Shown here one piece after another: positions 1 to 6,847 of a DNA stretch of 64,000 nt. The position numbers and the translations under genes are program-made. The stretch comes from Candidatus Saccharimonadota bacterium (GTDB lineage Bacteria; Patescibacteriota; Saccharimonadia; Saccharimonadales; Saccharimonadaceae): positions 124,001 to 188,000 of the forward strand of contig JAUCSD010000001.1 in NCBI GenBank assembly GCA_030445245.1. Reading direction: 5' to 3'. The notes below the pieces were generated by a model. It ran no database searches and was not told where the DNA came from. It saw only the letters and a list, made by a program, of their open reading frames with translations. Each line of letters starts with the position of its first letter. Position 1 is the stretch's first letter.

Positions 1-1
1 G

Positions 2-166
2 GAGCTGCGTGTAGAAGGGGTTGTTTACCCTATAAAGCTTTCAGTAGACAGGCCGGCAGGTGAGCAGACCGAAGATATGACGAGAGTAATCAAGTATCTG
101 CAAACACGGAGTATAACACCAGAATATGTTGACGTGCGAGTCGCAGGGAAGGCCTTCTATAAATAG
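2..166 (+). CDS. FtsQ-like cell division protein, C-terminal fragment
   Basis: An open frame enters from the left edge and stops at TAG 164-166, giving the last 54 residues of a protein. The end contains YVDVRVAGKAFYK, the pattern seen at the C-terminus of FtsQ/DivIB (final beta strands, 'YIDVR' followed by a short basic tail). FtsQ is a single-pass divisome protein whose extracytoplasmic domain bridges FtsB/FtsL. Only this tail is visible, so membrane and POTRA segments cannot be checked. No ftsA/ftsZ follows on the right; the gene is followed by a hairpin and then the provirus. Confidence 0.55.
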   Translation, partial: ELRVEGVVYPIKLSVDRPAGEQTEDMTRVIKYLQTRSITPEYVDVRVAGKAFYK

Positions 167-186
167 GGTAGCAGTCTACCCTATTT
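161..186 (+). terminator. Hairpin at the end of the ftsQ-like gene
   Basis: A perfect 11-bp inverted repeat (161-171 with 176-186, 4-nt loop) overlaps the stop codon of the upstream gene. A T-rich stretch begins about 10 nt later, so it is a plausible but not textbook intrinsic terminator. Confidence 0.55.
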
Positions 187-641
187 AAAATGATGTTCTA
201 TTTTTGTTCTATTATCGTATATCAGCTAAAAATATATACTACTATATCAAAATAACAAAAAAGCAAATAACACAAGGCAAGGGTAGAGAGGAGAGTGGGG
301 CAGTAAAGGAAGAATAATCCGTGCAGGTGATCAAAAAACTATATAAACATACTTAATTTTAAGGAAAGTCAAATGTTCATATGACTCGCGGTGTGGATAA
401 CTATTGCGACGCATATAACAAAATTGCACAACGAGTCGCATCGTCGCCTCGTTGCTGAAGATATGCTTCAGGAGGTTTGTTTGAGAGCGTACGGTTAAAT
501 GTTTATGTATGAATGTGGTTGTAGATCGTATTAAATAGTGAGTATGTACAGGATACCCTGTTTGTAGGAGTAATGTAGTATTTATTGGTTATATGAGGAC
601 GTATGAGTAATCAACTATATCTCTTATATCTAATGTCGTAA
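187..641. other. AT-rich intergenic region with two adjacent hairpins
   Basis: I see no convincing gene in this stretch between the ftsQ-like gene and the provirus. It contains two neighbouring stem-loops: CAACGAG (429-435) with CTCGTTG (448-454), then CTGAAG (455-460) with CTTCAG (466-471). The second is followed by an AGGAGG-like purine run at 470-475 but no good reading frame. It could hold a small RNA or chromosomal sequence around the dif site. Confidence 0.4.
195..209. promoter_or_regulatory. GTTC-N7-GTTC motif, copy 1 (LexA-box-like)
   Basis: GTTC at 195-198 and 206-209 are separated by 7 nt. The surrounding 20 nt (192-211) recur with one mismatch inside the provirus at 922-941. GTTC-N7-GTTC is the known LexA operator of alphaproteobacteria; its use here is inference. 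Confidence 0.35.
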
Positions 642-667
642 AAGATATATTGTGCGACCCATAATCT
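642..667. repeat. Left attachment repeat (dif-like)
   Basis: 26-bp sequence identical to 5630-5655. The reverse complement contains GGTCGCACAAT-ATATCT, comparable in layout to a XerC half-site plus 6-bp core; the adjacent would-be XerD half differs between the two copies, which is what XerCD-mediated inovirus integration leaves behind. The dif assignment is inference. Confidence 0.65.
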
Positions 668-704
668 CTGGATGTATTACTACCCATAACGTGCAAAGGA
701 TTTT

Positions 705-917
705 ATGAACGCGGACAATATCGTATCAAAAGTTACACGGGTTTACGTCAAAACTGCCCTATCAAAGAAAACCAACGAAAAGTACTCCCAGCTAAAAATT
801 GAGTTTGTTAATGGCTATACATTTACAGCCTTTTTAAATGACGAGCAAATCTTTGCCGTTAAAGATGCCATGAAAACTCAAACCAACAATAATGACTTGC
901 TAGATCAGGTCGACTAG
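705..917 (+). CDS. Small inovirus protein, candidate ssDNA-binding protein
   Basis: 70 aa, first gene of the provirus, with an AAAGGA Shine-Dalgarno 5 nt before ATG. The sequence is mixed beta-type and charged (KVTRVYVKTALSKKT, YSQLKIEFVNGYTFTAFL) with no membrane segment. Position and size match the pV-like single-stranded DNA-binding proteins that coat phage DNA before assembly, but I see no diagnostic motif, so the role is inferred from position only. Confidence 0.6.
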   Translation: MNADNIVSKVTRVYVKTALSKKTNEKYSQLKIEFVNGYTFTAFLNDEQIFAVKDAMKTQTNNNDLLDQVD

Positions 918-924
918 CAAGGAT

Positions 925-939
925 GTTCTAGTTTTGTTC
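925..939. promoter_or_regulatory. GTTC-N7-GTTC motif, copy 2, in the provirus
   Basis: Lies between the first phage gene and the coat-like gene at 972. The 20 nt at 922-941 match 192-211 outside the phage with one mismatch. The second half is part of the palindrome GTTCTAGAAC. Could be an operator that ties coat gene expression to a host repressor. Confidence 0.4.
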
Positions 940-971
940 TAGAACCTTAACCCTAGAAAGGAATACACACA

Positions 972-1154
972 ATGCAACCAGTCGCAACACTTGGCGCAGC
1001 CATATTTGCACCAGCTGACGGTACAGCGCTTATCGGTTCTATCACTACCATGATCACCGATAACCTCCCTGGCCTTCTTGTCCTTATCGGATTTGGTGTC
1101 GGTTTTGCCATTTTCCGCAAGATGTTAAACAAGTCCCACAAGGGCAAAATTTAA
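972..1154 (+). CDS. Coat-like small membrane protein (pVIII candidate)
   Basis: 60 aa with AGAAAGGA upstream of ATG. Layout: a short N-terminal part with few charges, a hydrophobic segment at about residues 33-48 (LPGLLVLIGFGVGFAIF), then a basic tail RKMLNKSHKGKI. A transmembrane helix followed by a positively charged C-terminus that contacts DNA is the signature of filamentous phage major coat proteins. There is no cleavable signal peptide in front, so if it is pVIII it is a YidC/Sec-independent or unprocessed type. A longer run of non-coding sequence after it fits high expression as its own unit. Confidence 0.6.
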   Translation: MQPVATLGAAIFAPADGTALIGSITTMITDNLPGLLVLIGFGVGFAIFRKMLNKSHKGKI

Positions 1155-1214
1155 CCCCCTGTCCCCATTTGACCTCACTCACTTGGGGACACCATATTAA
1201 TTTGAAAGGCAATC

Positions 1215-1328
1215 ATGGAAACATTATTACTCGCTGTCGCAATAATCATCCTCGTACTAACGTACAAAAAGGTGGAAGCAATTTTAAAACTTCTGCTAAT
1301 TGACGAAAAAGAGGCTGATATTAAATGA
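1215..1328 (+). CDS. Tiny phage membrane protein, 37 aa
   Basis: ATG preceded by GAAAGG. The product starts METLLLAVAIIILVLTYKK: one membrane helix at residues 3-16, then an amphipathic charged tail. It ends with ATGA shared with the next gene, showing translational coupling. Tiny single-helix proteins of this type form the tips of inovirus particles (pVII/pIX), which is the likely role. Confidence 0.6.
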   Translation: METLLLAVAIIILVLTYKKVEAILKLLLIDEKEADIK

Positions 1329-1507
1329 GTCAGATAATTTCCGGCGAGCAAATGACATTAACTGTCGGTGCGATAGTTAATTTCTTTAAAGAAAATATCT
1401 CAGGTGTTTTACTTCTCGTCGGATTCATTATCGGATTCAGTATTGTCGCAGCATTATTTGATGATTGGAACGAAGAACGTAATTTTAAGAAAAGGTATCA
1501 CCTATAA
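1325..1507 (+). CDS. Small phage membrane protein with coat-like layout
   Basis: 60 aa; start codon overlaps the previous stop (ATGA). One strong membrane helix (GVLLLVGFIIGFSIVAALF, about residues 27-45) flanked by an N-terminal amphipathic part and a charged tail (DDWNEERNFKKRYHL). It resembles the protein at 972-1154 in the motif LLxxGFxxGF and is an alternative candidate for the major coat protein or a paralogous minor one. Confidence 0.6.
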   Translation: MSQIISGEQMTLTVGAIVNFFKENISGVLLLVGFIIGFSIVAALFDDWNEERNFKKRYHL

Positions 1508-1674
1508 TGACTCCCCTCTCCCCTGCTGATCTTGTTGCTTTGATTACTCAGCAAGTTGCACTATCTATGCCGACGTTAGTGCCGATCATTGCTGCATGTG
1601 CTGGAGTAAAAATCGTATTAGATCTTATTTTTGATTACACCATGGGAATTACTGGCCGAACAAGAGGTCGGTAA
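1507..1674 (+). CDS. Small phage membrane protein, 55 aa
   Basis: Starts at ATG within TAATG, coupled to the gene before. Hydrophobic stretch at about residues 20-42 (MPTLVPIIAACAGVKIVLDLIF) and a basic end GRTRGR. No family recognised. It sits among the coat-type genes and ends in TAATG shared with the next gene, so it is probably a minor structural protein. Confidence 0.55.
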   Translation: MTPLSPADLVALITQQVALSMPTLVPIIAACAGVKIVLDLIFDYTMGITGRTRGR

Positions 1675-1784
1675 TGCCAGATCTTAATTTTTACGACAAG
1701 GTCATTCTGTTAGCTACAGCTGGCATAGATTTTTTAATTATTTGGTACTTTGTACAGAAATTAACAGGTAAACGACGTGACTAA
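1674..1784 (+). CDS. Tiny phage membrane protein, 36 aa
   Basis: Coupled start in TAATG. One membrane helix (VILLATAGIDFLIIWYFV) and a basic tail KLTGKRRD. It overlaps the GTG start of the pIII-like gene by 8 nt. Candidate pVII/pIX-type tip protein. Confidence 0.55.
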   Translation: MPDLNFYDKVILLATAGIDFLIIWYFVQKLTGKRRD

Positions 1785-3222
1785 GGAAACTAAACCATGG
1801 GCAGGACGATTAAAAGCATTGTCATTCGCGTTATTGCTGGCATTATCATCGGTTTGTTCTTTACTTATTTCGCCATTAGCTAAGGCTTCTAGTGATTATG
1901 GAATACGTACTACAACTTCAACTTCTTTAGGAGGTGGTGATTGTCCTGCTACAGATACGACATATATTTGGTCTGAGTACTGGTCTCAAGATCAAAGTCA
2001 TAGTATCTCTTATAGGAATACTTGGAACTATTCTTACAATTATGATAATGCCAGGGCAACATTAGACGAGGCTCATGATCGTTTTGTTTCTAATTTAGCT
2101 GCTGGTGCTGGTTATGCTGTTGGAACTCAAGATTTAGGTGGTGGTAATCATAGTACCATTTTGTATTTGTTTGACCCTAACGCGAATGTTACTATTCGTG
2201 CCGGTGACGCTGGAACTTTGGACATTTCTGGTGCTCCTGTTTGGACTAATACTATGTTTTATAATGCTGGTTCTGGCTGTCGATATCAGGATATGACGTA
2301 TAACCATAATGGTAATTCTAGTCATACGATTCAGGCCGATCAGTATACACCTTTACTTTTTATAGCATCAGATCATATTTCTTATCCTAGCGACTATACT
2401 GGTACTCATCTCTCTACGACTAATAATCAAAATCCTAAGGTGTTCCCAGAGGTCGAATATACCGTTGAAAACAAAAAGGTAACTCTTCGCTATAAAGGTA
2501 ATATTGGTGGCTGTTCTATTACTTGGGGATACCAAGGGGAACATGATGGAGACCCCTTAATTACTCATGGCCAACCATCTGGCGATCCTTTTATTTTTAA
2601 TGCTGATGAGTATAAAAAGTACACTGTTATCGTAGACCTGAAATACTTCGGACCACCTGCTATTTGTGAACCTTTCCCTGATCATGTTGATGTTAGTATT
2701 CTTACGTTCACTCTTGATGTTAACGGTCAGGACTTTAGTGGAGACACTGGCCATATGGATTGCTCGACAGTCGGGAGTCATACCAGCTGTCTTGTCCCCT
2801 CCCCCTTTGAAGACTGTAGTACGTATGGTGCTAATTTAGTTGGTGGTTTCGGCTGTGTTATCCGCAATTTTGGCGTTGCGCTTTCTATTTTATTGAAAAC
2901 TCTCTTTGTTCCAAATCAGCAGGCACTGACTTCAAGACTTAATAATTTGAGGGATAGTTTTAATGCTCAAATGGGTTTCCTTCTTTCGCCGTTCACCTTT
3001 TTGTCGGGTGCTTTGCAGGCTATTATTGATACCCCTGCTACCACTGGATGTTCGGTACATCTAGGGAATATTTTTGGCCATGATTCCACTGTTGACCCCT
3101 GTAACCTCGCCTCTCGTATTCCAGCGTTGTTTAGTTTCATCCAAATTGCTGTTCAAGCGGGTGTCCTACTCATGGTAATGGGTGGATTGATGAGTAAATA
3201 CCACGAGGTACTAAAGGCATGA
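1777..3222 (+). CDS. pIII-like adsorption / minor coat protein
   Basis: 481 aa, GTG start inside the end of the preceding gene. It has a clear Sec signal peptide (basic KPWAGRLK then a long hydrophobic core, residues 12-33, cleavage near LAKASS), a large extracytoplasmic domain rich in Tyr, Asn, Ser, Thr and several Cys, and a C-terminal membrane segment near residues 455-470. This is the layout and gene position of inovirus pIII, which binds the host receptor (usually a pilus) and anchors in the membrane during assembly. Codon use in the middle is T-rich. The receptor in this host is unknown. Confidence 0.75.
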   Translation: MTKETKPWAGRLKALSFALLLALSSVCSLLISPLAKASSDYGIRTTTSTSLGGGDCPATDTTYIWSEYWSQDQSHSISYRNTWNYSYNYDNARATLDEAHDRFVSNLAAGAGYAVGTQDLGGGNHSTILYLFDPNANVTIRAGDAGTLDISGAPVWTNTMFYNAGSGCRYQDMTYNHNGNSSHTIQADQYTPLLFIASDHISYPSDYTGTHLSTTNNQNPKVFPEVEYTVENKKVTLRYKGNIGGCSITWGYQGEHDGDPLITHGQPSGDPFIFNADEYKKYTVIVDLKYFGPPAICEPFPDHVDVSILTFTLDVNGQDFSGDTGHMDCSTVGSHTSCLVPSPFEDCSTYGANLVGGFGCVIRNFGVALSILLKTLFVPNQQALTSRLNNLRDSFNAQMGFLLSPFTFLSGALQAIIDTPATTGCSVHLGNIFGHDSTVDPCNLASRIPALFSFIQIAVQAGVLLMVMGGLMSKYHEVLKA

Positions 3223-3485
3223 TAGTAGACGCTGTTTTATCTGCTGTCTTTGGGGTTTTAACGGCTCTCTTTCAAGTGTTGCCTGATATTCCCCCATTGC
3301 CAACACAACTTAATTCTATTCTGAGTTTTATTACAAATTCAGTTACATCGATTATGATGTTTGTCTTTTATGTTGTTGGCAAGCCTTTTGTCGTTATTAT
3401 TGCTGGTATGTGTCTTGTCATGGTGTTTTTCACCCCGATCTATCACCTCACGATGTTCATCTTTAACAAGGTACGAGGTGCATAA
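3219..3485 (+). CDS. pVI-like minor coat membrane protein
   Basis: 88 aa, start overlaps the pIII-like stop by 4 nt (ATGA). Three hydrophobic segments (about residues 2-20, 33-53 and 54-72) and a basic end. Size, number of membrane helices and location between pIII and the Zot/pI gene match pVI of filamentous phages, which caps the particle end together with pIII. Confidence 0.7.
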   Translation: MIVDAVLSAVFGVLTALFQVLPDIPPLPTQLNSILSFITNSVTSIMMFVFYVVGKPFVVIIAGMCLVMVFFTPIYHLTMFIFNKVRGA

Positions 3486-4270
3486 TGGCTGGCTATACCC
3501 CTGTTCTTAAGAAAGAGAGTCGACCGTATATTGAGTCATTGCGCGATGATATTGCTGCTCGCAAAGACCCCGATTTCTTTTGGCCGACAGGTACTCAGGT
3601 GTACGTTGGCCGTCAGGGGTCGGGCAAAACAATCTCAGCGGTATATCATGCCTCCAAATTTCGCAAACGCTATCGAAAAATGATCACCGTTACCAACCTC
3701 GTCCTTAAAGGCATGAAGCCACTGCATTTTCAAGGTAAACACGATCTCCGCCAGGCCATCGCGAGAATAGACCCGCAAAAGGAATACATCTATTTTGAGA
3801 ACATGGATCAACTTGCTTTAGCTTTAGTTGAAGTCAATAATGATAAGTTTGGTGTGCTCTATCTCGTTGATGAGATTCACACATACTTCAATGCGCTCGA
3901 CAGCAAGAATATTCCCATGTTCGTTTTTACTGAAATTTCCCAACAGCGCAAACAACGTAAGGCAATTATAGGCACGTCACAGCTCTTCCTACGTATGGCA
4001 AAGCCATTTCGTGAGCAATGTGACAACATAATCATCTGCAACACGCATTTCGGCATTCTGACGACTCAGACGGCCTATGATGGCATGACTTTGGAACAGG
4101 ATTATGACGGGAAGTTGATAGGACAGAAACGAAAATCAGGTTGGTTTTTTCAAAACCGAAGAATTAGAAGTATGTATGACACTTTCCAAAAAGTAATAAG
4201 CGGAGCAGAACAATATGATCAATCAATCAGAAATACCATAAATATAAACGATAAAAAGTTTAAGAACTAG
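3485..4270 (+). CDS. Zot/pI-family morphogenesis ATPase
   Basis: 261 aa. Walker A GRQGSGKT at residues 42-49 and Walker B LYLVDE at 125-130 place it in the Zot family, the inner-membrane ATPase that drives filamentous phage assembly and extrusion. Starts with TAATG coupling to the pVI-like gene. It lacks an obvious C-terminal membrane helix and periplasmic domain, unlike CTX Zot or f1 pI; this may reflect a monoderm host with no secretin partner. It is the hallmark gene that identifies the element. Confidence 0.85.
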   Translation: MAGYTPVLKKESRPYIESLRDDIAARKDPDFFWPTGTQVYVGRQGSGKTISAVYHASKFRKRYRKMITVTNLVLKGMKPLHFQGKHDLRQAIARIDPQKEYIYFENMDQLALALVEVNNDKFGVLYLVDEIHTYFNALDSKNIPMFVFTEISQQRKQRKAIIGTSQLFLRMAKPFREQCDNIIICNTHFGILTTQTAYDGMTLEQDYDGKLIGQKRKSGWFFQNRRIRSMYDTFQKVISGAEQYDQSIRNTININDKKFKN

Positions 4271-4305
4271 CAAAATCAGGGAGCGGTAGAAAATCCGGAA
4301 CCCGA

Positions 4306-4330
4306 GGCGCTAAGCGCTGTGCGCTGCGCC
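4306..4330. other. GC-rich nested hairpin after the Zot gene
   Basis: GGCGC (4306-4310) pairs with GCGCC (4326-4330) and AGCGC (4313-4317) with GCGCT (4321-4325): a 10-bp stem with a 2-nt bulge and a 3-nt loop. It stands out in this AT-rich phage. Could be a terminator, a packaging signal or part of an origin. Confidence 0.55.
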
Positions 4331-4375
4331 GATGGTGTCCACTTCCCCACTTTAACCACCACTAAAGGAGAATAT

Positions 4376-4648
4376 ATGAATCAAGATTATTACCAAATTT
4401 ACGAAGGTATCTATCCTCTTAAAGACAAATGCTATCCAGATATTCGAACCGCTCGTGTCCGATTAAAAGAATTATATTCAATTCTTCAGGATCACGGTTC
4501 TACCCTTGGCTATACTGTTGAAAATCGTATACCAATGATACCAATTCGTAATACTTTGGGGGTTCGTCTTACTTATGCCGACGGCAGTTCAATACATCGT
4601 ACGTACACTATTCGTCATGTTCAGTTACGTGCTATTCAAGTTATTTAA
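4376..4648 (+). CDS. Phage protein of unknown function, 90 aa
   Basis: I take the ATG at 4376 because AAAGGAG lies 5 nt upstream; the frame is open 57 nt further but passes through the GC-rich hairpin. The protein is soluble, with many Arg and Tyr residues (IRTARVRLKELYSILQDHG, VRLTYADGSSIHRTYTI). It lies directly before the rep gene and may be a replication or regulatory partner. No family recognised. Confidence 0.65.
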   Translation: MNQDYYQIYEGIYPLKDKCYPDIRTARVRLKELYSILQDHGSTLGYTVENRIPMIPIRNTLGVRLTYADGSSIHRTYTIRHVQLRAIQVI

Positions 4649-4666
4649 CAGAAAAATTTAATTTTG

Positions 4667-4698
4667 GGGACGGCGTCCCTACTTGAGAATAGGGACGC
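4667..4698. promoter_or_regulatory. Two mutually exclusive hairpins before rep
   Basis: GCGTCCCTA (4673-4681) pairs perfectly with TAGGGACGC (4690-4698), 8-nt loop. The strand GTCCC (4675-4679) can instead pair with GGGAC (4667-4671). Only one can form at a time. Placement 16 nt before the rep start suggests an origin/nick structure or an attenuator for rep. Confidence 0.5.
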
Positions 4699-4713
4699 AT
4701 TCGGGGTACTTCT

Positions 4714-5472
4714 ATGCTAGAATCAGAATATAGAACAATCAAAAACATAAAAAAAGTGTACCCCATGAAAACAAAATATGTTGTTTATAACAAACCTTAT
4801 AATATCCCCATTGGAGCTAAAGACCCCACCGATGCTGAAAGTACTCGAGAGAAAAAACAGAAACACAAAAATAAATTACTAAACAGATTGGAGCAATTCG
4901 AATACCTCTCAAAAGAACGTAGTTTACGCCGAACTAAAACAGAAATTAAAGATATAATACTATGCAATCACTTTGATCTCTTTGCCACATTCACATTCAA
5001 TAAAGACCGACAAAATGTTGATGTCTGCAAATCAAAAATGCAATACTGGCTCCAATCACAACAAAAAATACACGGTAAGTTTGATTATTTAATCGTTCCC
5101 GAATTCCACAAAGATGGTGTATCTATTCACTTCCATGCCCTTCTTTCAAATTACACAGGTAAAATTGAAGACTCAGGACACAAAAGCGGAAAGACACAAA
5201 AAATTATTTATAATATCACTAGCTATCGTTCCGGATTTTCTACCGCAACAGAGATAGATGGTGACAAAACTAGCCGTGATATGGTTGCTAATTACGTAAC
5301 AAAATATATAACAAAAGATATGCCCCAATTTGCTGGAAAGAAAAGATATTGGGTATCTAAGGGGTTAATTCGTCCAATCAAATCATATAATGAAGATGTT
5401 CCTGAACCAGATTTGTTTACTGATACATTTGAGGACGAATATTATACCATCCATAACTTTCCAAAGATTTAA
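4714..5472 (+). CDS. Rolling-circle replication initiator (HUH Rep)
   Basis: 252 aa. A beta strand DLFATFTFNKD at about 88-98 (motif I), the metal-binding HxH motif SIHFHALL with H139 and H141, and the tyrosine motif NYVTKYITK with Y194 and Y198 define an HUH endonuclease. Such enzymes nick the plus strand and initiate rolling-circle replication. The Y-x3-Y pair suggests a two-tyrosine mechanism. Start at 4714 has no strong Shine-Dalgarno; ATG 4765 is a possible alternative, neither removes a motif. Last gene of the provirus. Confidence 0.85.
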   Translation: MLESEYRTIKNIKKVYPMKTKYVVYNKPYNIPIGAKDPTDAESTREKKQKHKNKLLNRLEQFEYLSKERSLRRTKTEIKDIILCNHFDLFATFTFNKDRQNVDVCKSKMQYWLQSQQKIHGKFDYLIVPEFHKDGVSIHFHALLSNYTGKIEDSGHKSGKTQKIIYNITSYRSGFSTATEIDGDKTSRDMVANYVTKYITKDMPQFAGKKRYWVSKGLIRPIKSYNEDVPEPDLFTDTFEDEYYTIHNFPKI

Positions 5473-5503
5473 CATATTAAAACATAGTTCTAAAGTACTT
5501 TAA

Positions 5504-5565
5504 CCTACCCTTACGGGACTCGAACCCTAAATATTACAACAATTTTTCTATTGTTGCTTTGGGTA
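5504..5565. other. tRNA-like multibranch structure in the phage intergenic region
   Basis: TACCC (5506-5510) pairs with GGGTA (5561-5565) and encloses two hairpins: GGG 5515-5517 with CCC 5525-5527, and CAACAAT (5537-5543) with ATTGTTG (5550-5556). Read on the minus strand it carries a T-arm-like GGGTTCGAGTCCC. It lacks a D arm and proper T stem, so it is not a normal tRNA. In inoviruses this interval normally holds the origin and packaging signal, which I think more likely. Confidence 0.45.
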
Positions 5566-5629
5566 AAACAATATATAGTGAAAGCAATCCATAAAGATTA
5601 TGTTAAGTCATAAATTTGACTGTTTGTAC

Positions 5630-5655
5630 AAGATATATTGTGCGACCCATAATCT
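5630..5655. repeat. Right attachment repeat (dif-like)
   Basis: Second copy of the 26-bp direct repeat, 4988 bp from the first. It marks the right end of the provirus after the Rep gene and its structured intergenic region. Confidence 0.65.
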
Positions 5656-6086
5656 ATATATACTATTATACCTAAATCATTTAATTTTTGCCGGCTCCTA
5701 CTATATATATTTTCGTTAGAATTTTTAATTGTATACTTCTCTCTTCGTATGCACATCCATTTTTATAACCATGTTCGGTTATTTGTATGTGTCTATATTA
5801 TTTTTTATAGTAATTACATAATTTTAAACTTGCCACAACTAGTCTAATCATGGGTCGTTTATTATCATTGATGACTATGTGTTATGTTCTAAATATGTTC
5901 GTATTTATGTTCGAACGATACAGTCAAACAAATTTAAAGAAAAGAGCAGGGCACTTCCCCTTCCCTGGCGTCTTTATAAATTATATGAAGCAGAATTCTA
6001 TATTATTTTTGGATTGTCGGGAATCTGTCACATTGTGTTATCATGCACATATACGTTGTTTAATATCTTTGTAGTGAGGAGTATAT
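5656..6086. other. AT-rich intergenic region right of the provirus
   Basis: About 430 nt between the right attachment repeat and the Abi-alpha-like gene. Short open frames exist here but have no Shine-Dalgarno and no recognisable product. It probably holds the promoter of the downstream gene (for example GTTTAATATC before GAGGAG at 6077-6082). Confidence 0.4.
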
Positions 6087-6761
6087 ATGAAGGCAAAACT
6101 TAATGTAGGACCCGATCAATCGGGTGAGGTTGAGATTACCGTTGAGGAGGTGGAGGGTTTTATTAAGGCTATTGTGCCTGATGCAATTTTACATTTAGGT
6201 GGCATATTAAGTGATAACGTGCAGAGTTGGCGTTATAAAAATCAATTAAATATTGTTAAAAAAGCTGAGATAAATATCAAAGCTTCTGGTCTTCCATCTA
6301 ATAAGATTCCGCTCAAGGTCTTGCTTCCGATAATGGAAGGATCTGCCCTTGAAGAGGATGAATCTATTCAAGACAAATGGTCAAACTTGCTTGCTAATGC
6401 AGCAACTGGAAGAATCGATGTTACTCCCAATTACGCCGCTATACTTAGCCAGCTGTCATCTTTCGAAGTGAAGATGCTAGATGATTTGTACGACTCGATG
6501 ATGCAAAGCTCAGCGAGCGTTCAAGGGCCGGTGCAATTTTTTACAGACAGTATCGTAGCGCATTATCAGGTCGACAAGTCTACTCTTACGTTGGCTATTG
6601 AAAATTTATCTCGTCTCAGCCTCTTTCGCTCACCTTCTTCTAAGGGCATGCAGTTTGGCGACTATCCATTAGTTATGCAAACTACGGATATTTTTGAGTT
6701 TACAGTTACCGGAAAGCACTTTGTTGAGGTGTGTCGATGGGTTACTCTAGAGATGAAATAG
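6087..6761 (+). CDS. Abi-alpha (DUF4393)-like protein, putative phage defence
   Basis: 224 aa with GTGAGGAG upstream of ATG. The stretch IPLKVLLPIMEGSALEE followed by IQDKWSNLLANAA matches the signature of the DUF4393/Abi-alpha family (PLLEAAslEddeelqdlWAnLLAnA). Family members have been linked to abortive infection; biochemical activity is unknown. No membrane helix or enzyme motif is visible. It lies immediately outside the right phage boundary and ends in a strong terminator, so it is monocistronic. Whether it came with the phage or protects against it cannot be told from sequence. Confidence 0.7.
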   Translation: MKAKLNVGPDQSGEVEITVEEVEGFIKAIVPDAILHLGGILSDNVQSWRYKNQLNIVKKAEINIKASGLPSNKIPLKVLLPIMEGSALEEDESIQDKWSNLLANAATGRIDVTPNYAAILSQLSSFEVKMLDDLYDSMMQSSASVQGPVQFFTDSIVAHYQVDKSTLTLAIENLSRLSLFRSPSSKGMQFGDYPLVMQTTDIFEFTVTGKHFVEVCRWVTLEMK

Positions 6762-6806
6762 TCTAAAGTTCTAACCGTGCACGTATGTAGAGGAGGAGCG
6801 TGTACC

Positions 6807-6832
6807 CGCTCCCGTATGGGAGTTTTTATTTT
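6807..6832 (+). terminator. Intrinsic terminator of the Abi-alpha-like gene
   Basis: CTCCC (6809-6813) pairs with GGGAG (6818-6822) over a GTAT loop, followed directly by TTTTTATTTT. It also sits between two convergent genes. Confidence 0.8.
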
Positions 6833-6847
6833 ATAACTAATTTGTAC

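Larger units (their letters stand above)
642..5655 (+). mobile_element. Filamentous phage (inovirus) provirus, about 5 kb
   Basis: Bounded by a 26-bp perfect direct repeat (642-667 and 5630-5655). Eleven tightly packed genes, all on the plus strand, follow inovirus order: small ssDNA-binding-like protein, coat-like single-membrane proteins, pIII-like adsorption protein, pVI-like protein, Zot/pI ATPase, then a rolling-circle Rep. Neighbouring genes overlap by ATGA/TAATG junctions. No integrase is encoded, as expected for inoviruses that use host XerCD at dif. The unit is more AT-rich than most of the surrounding chromosome. No frameshift is apparent, so it may be active. Confidence 0.85.

Noticed and set aside
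5504-5565. A true tRNA gene on the minus strand
   Set aside because: No D arm, mismatched T stem and no proper anticodon loop; only the T-loop motif fits.
5850-6103. Two overlapping frames of about 74 codons before the Abi-alpha-like gene
   Set aside because: No Shine-Dalgarno, odd composition, overlap each other in different frames, and lie in AT-rich sequence that should hold a promoter.
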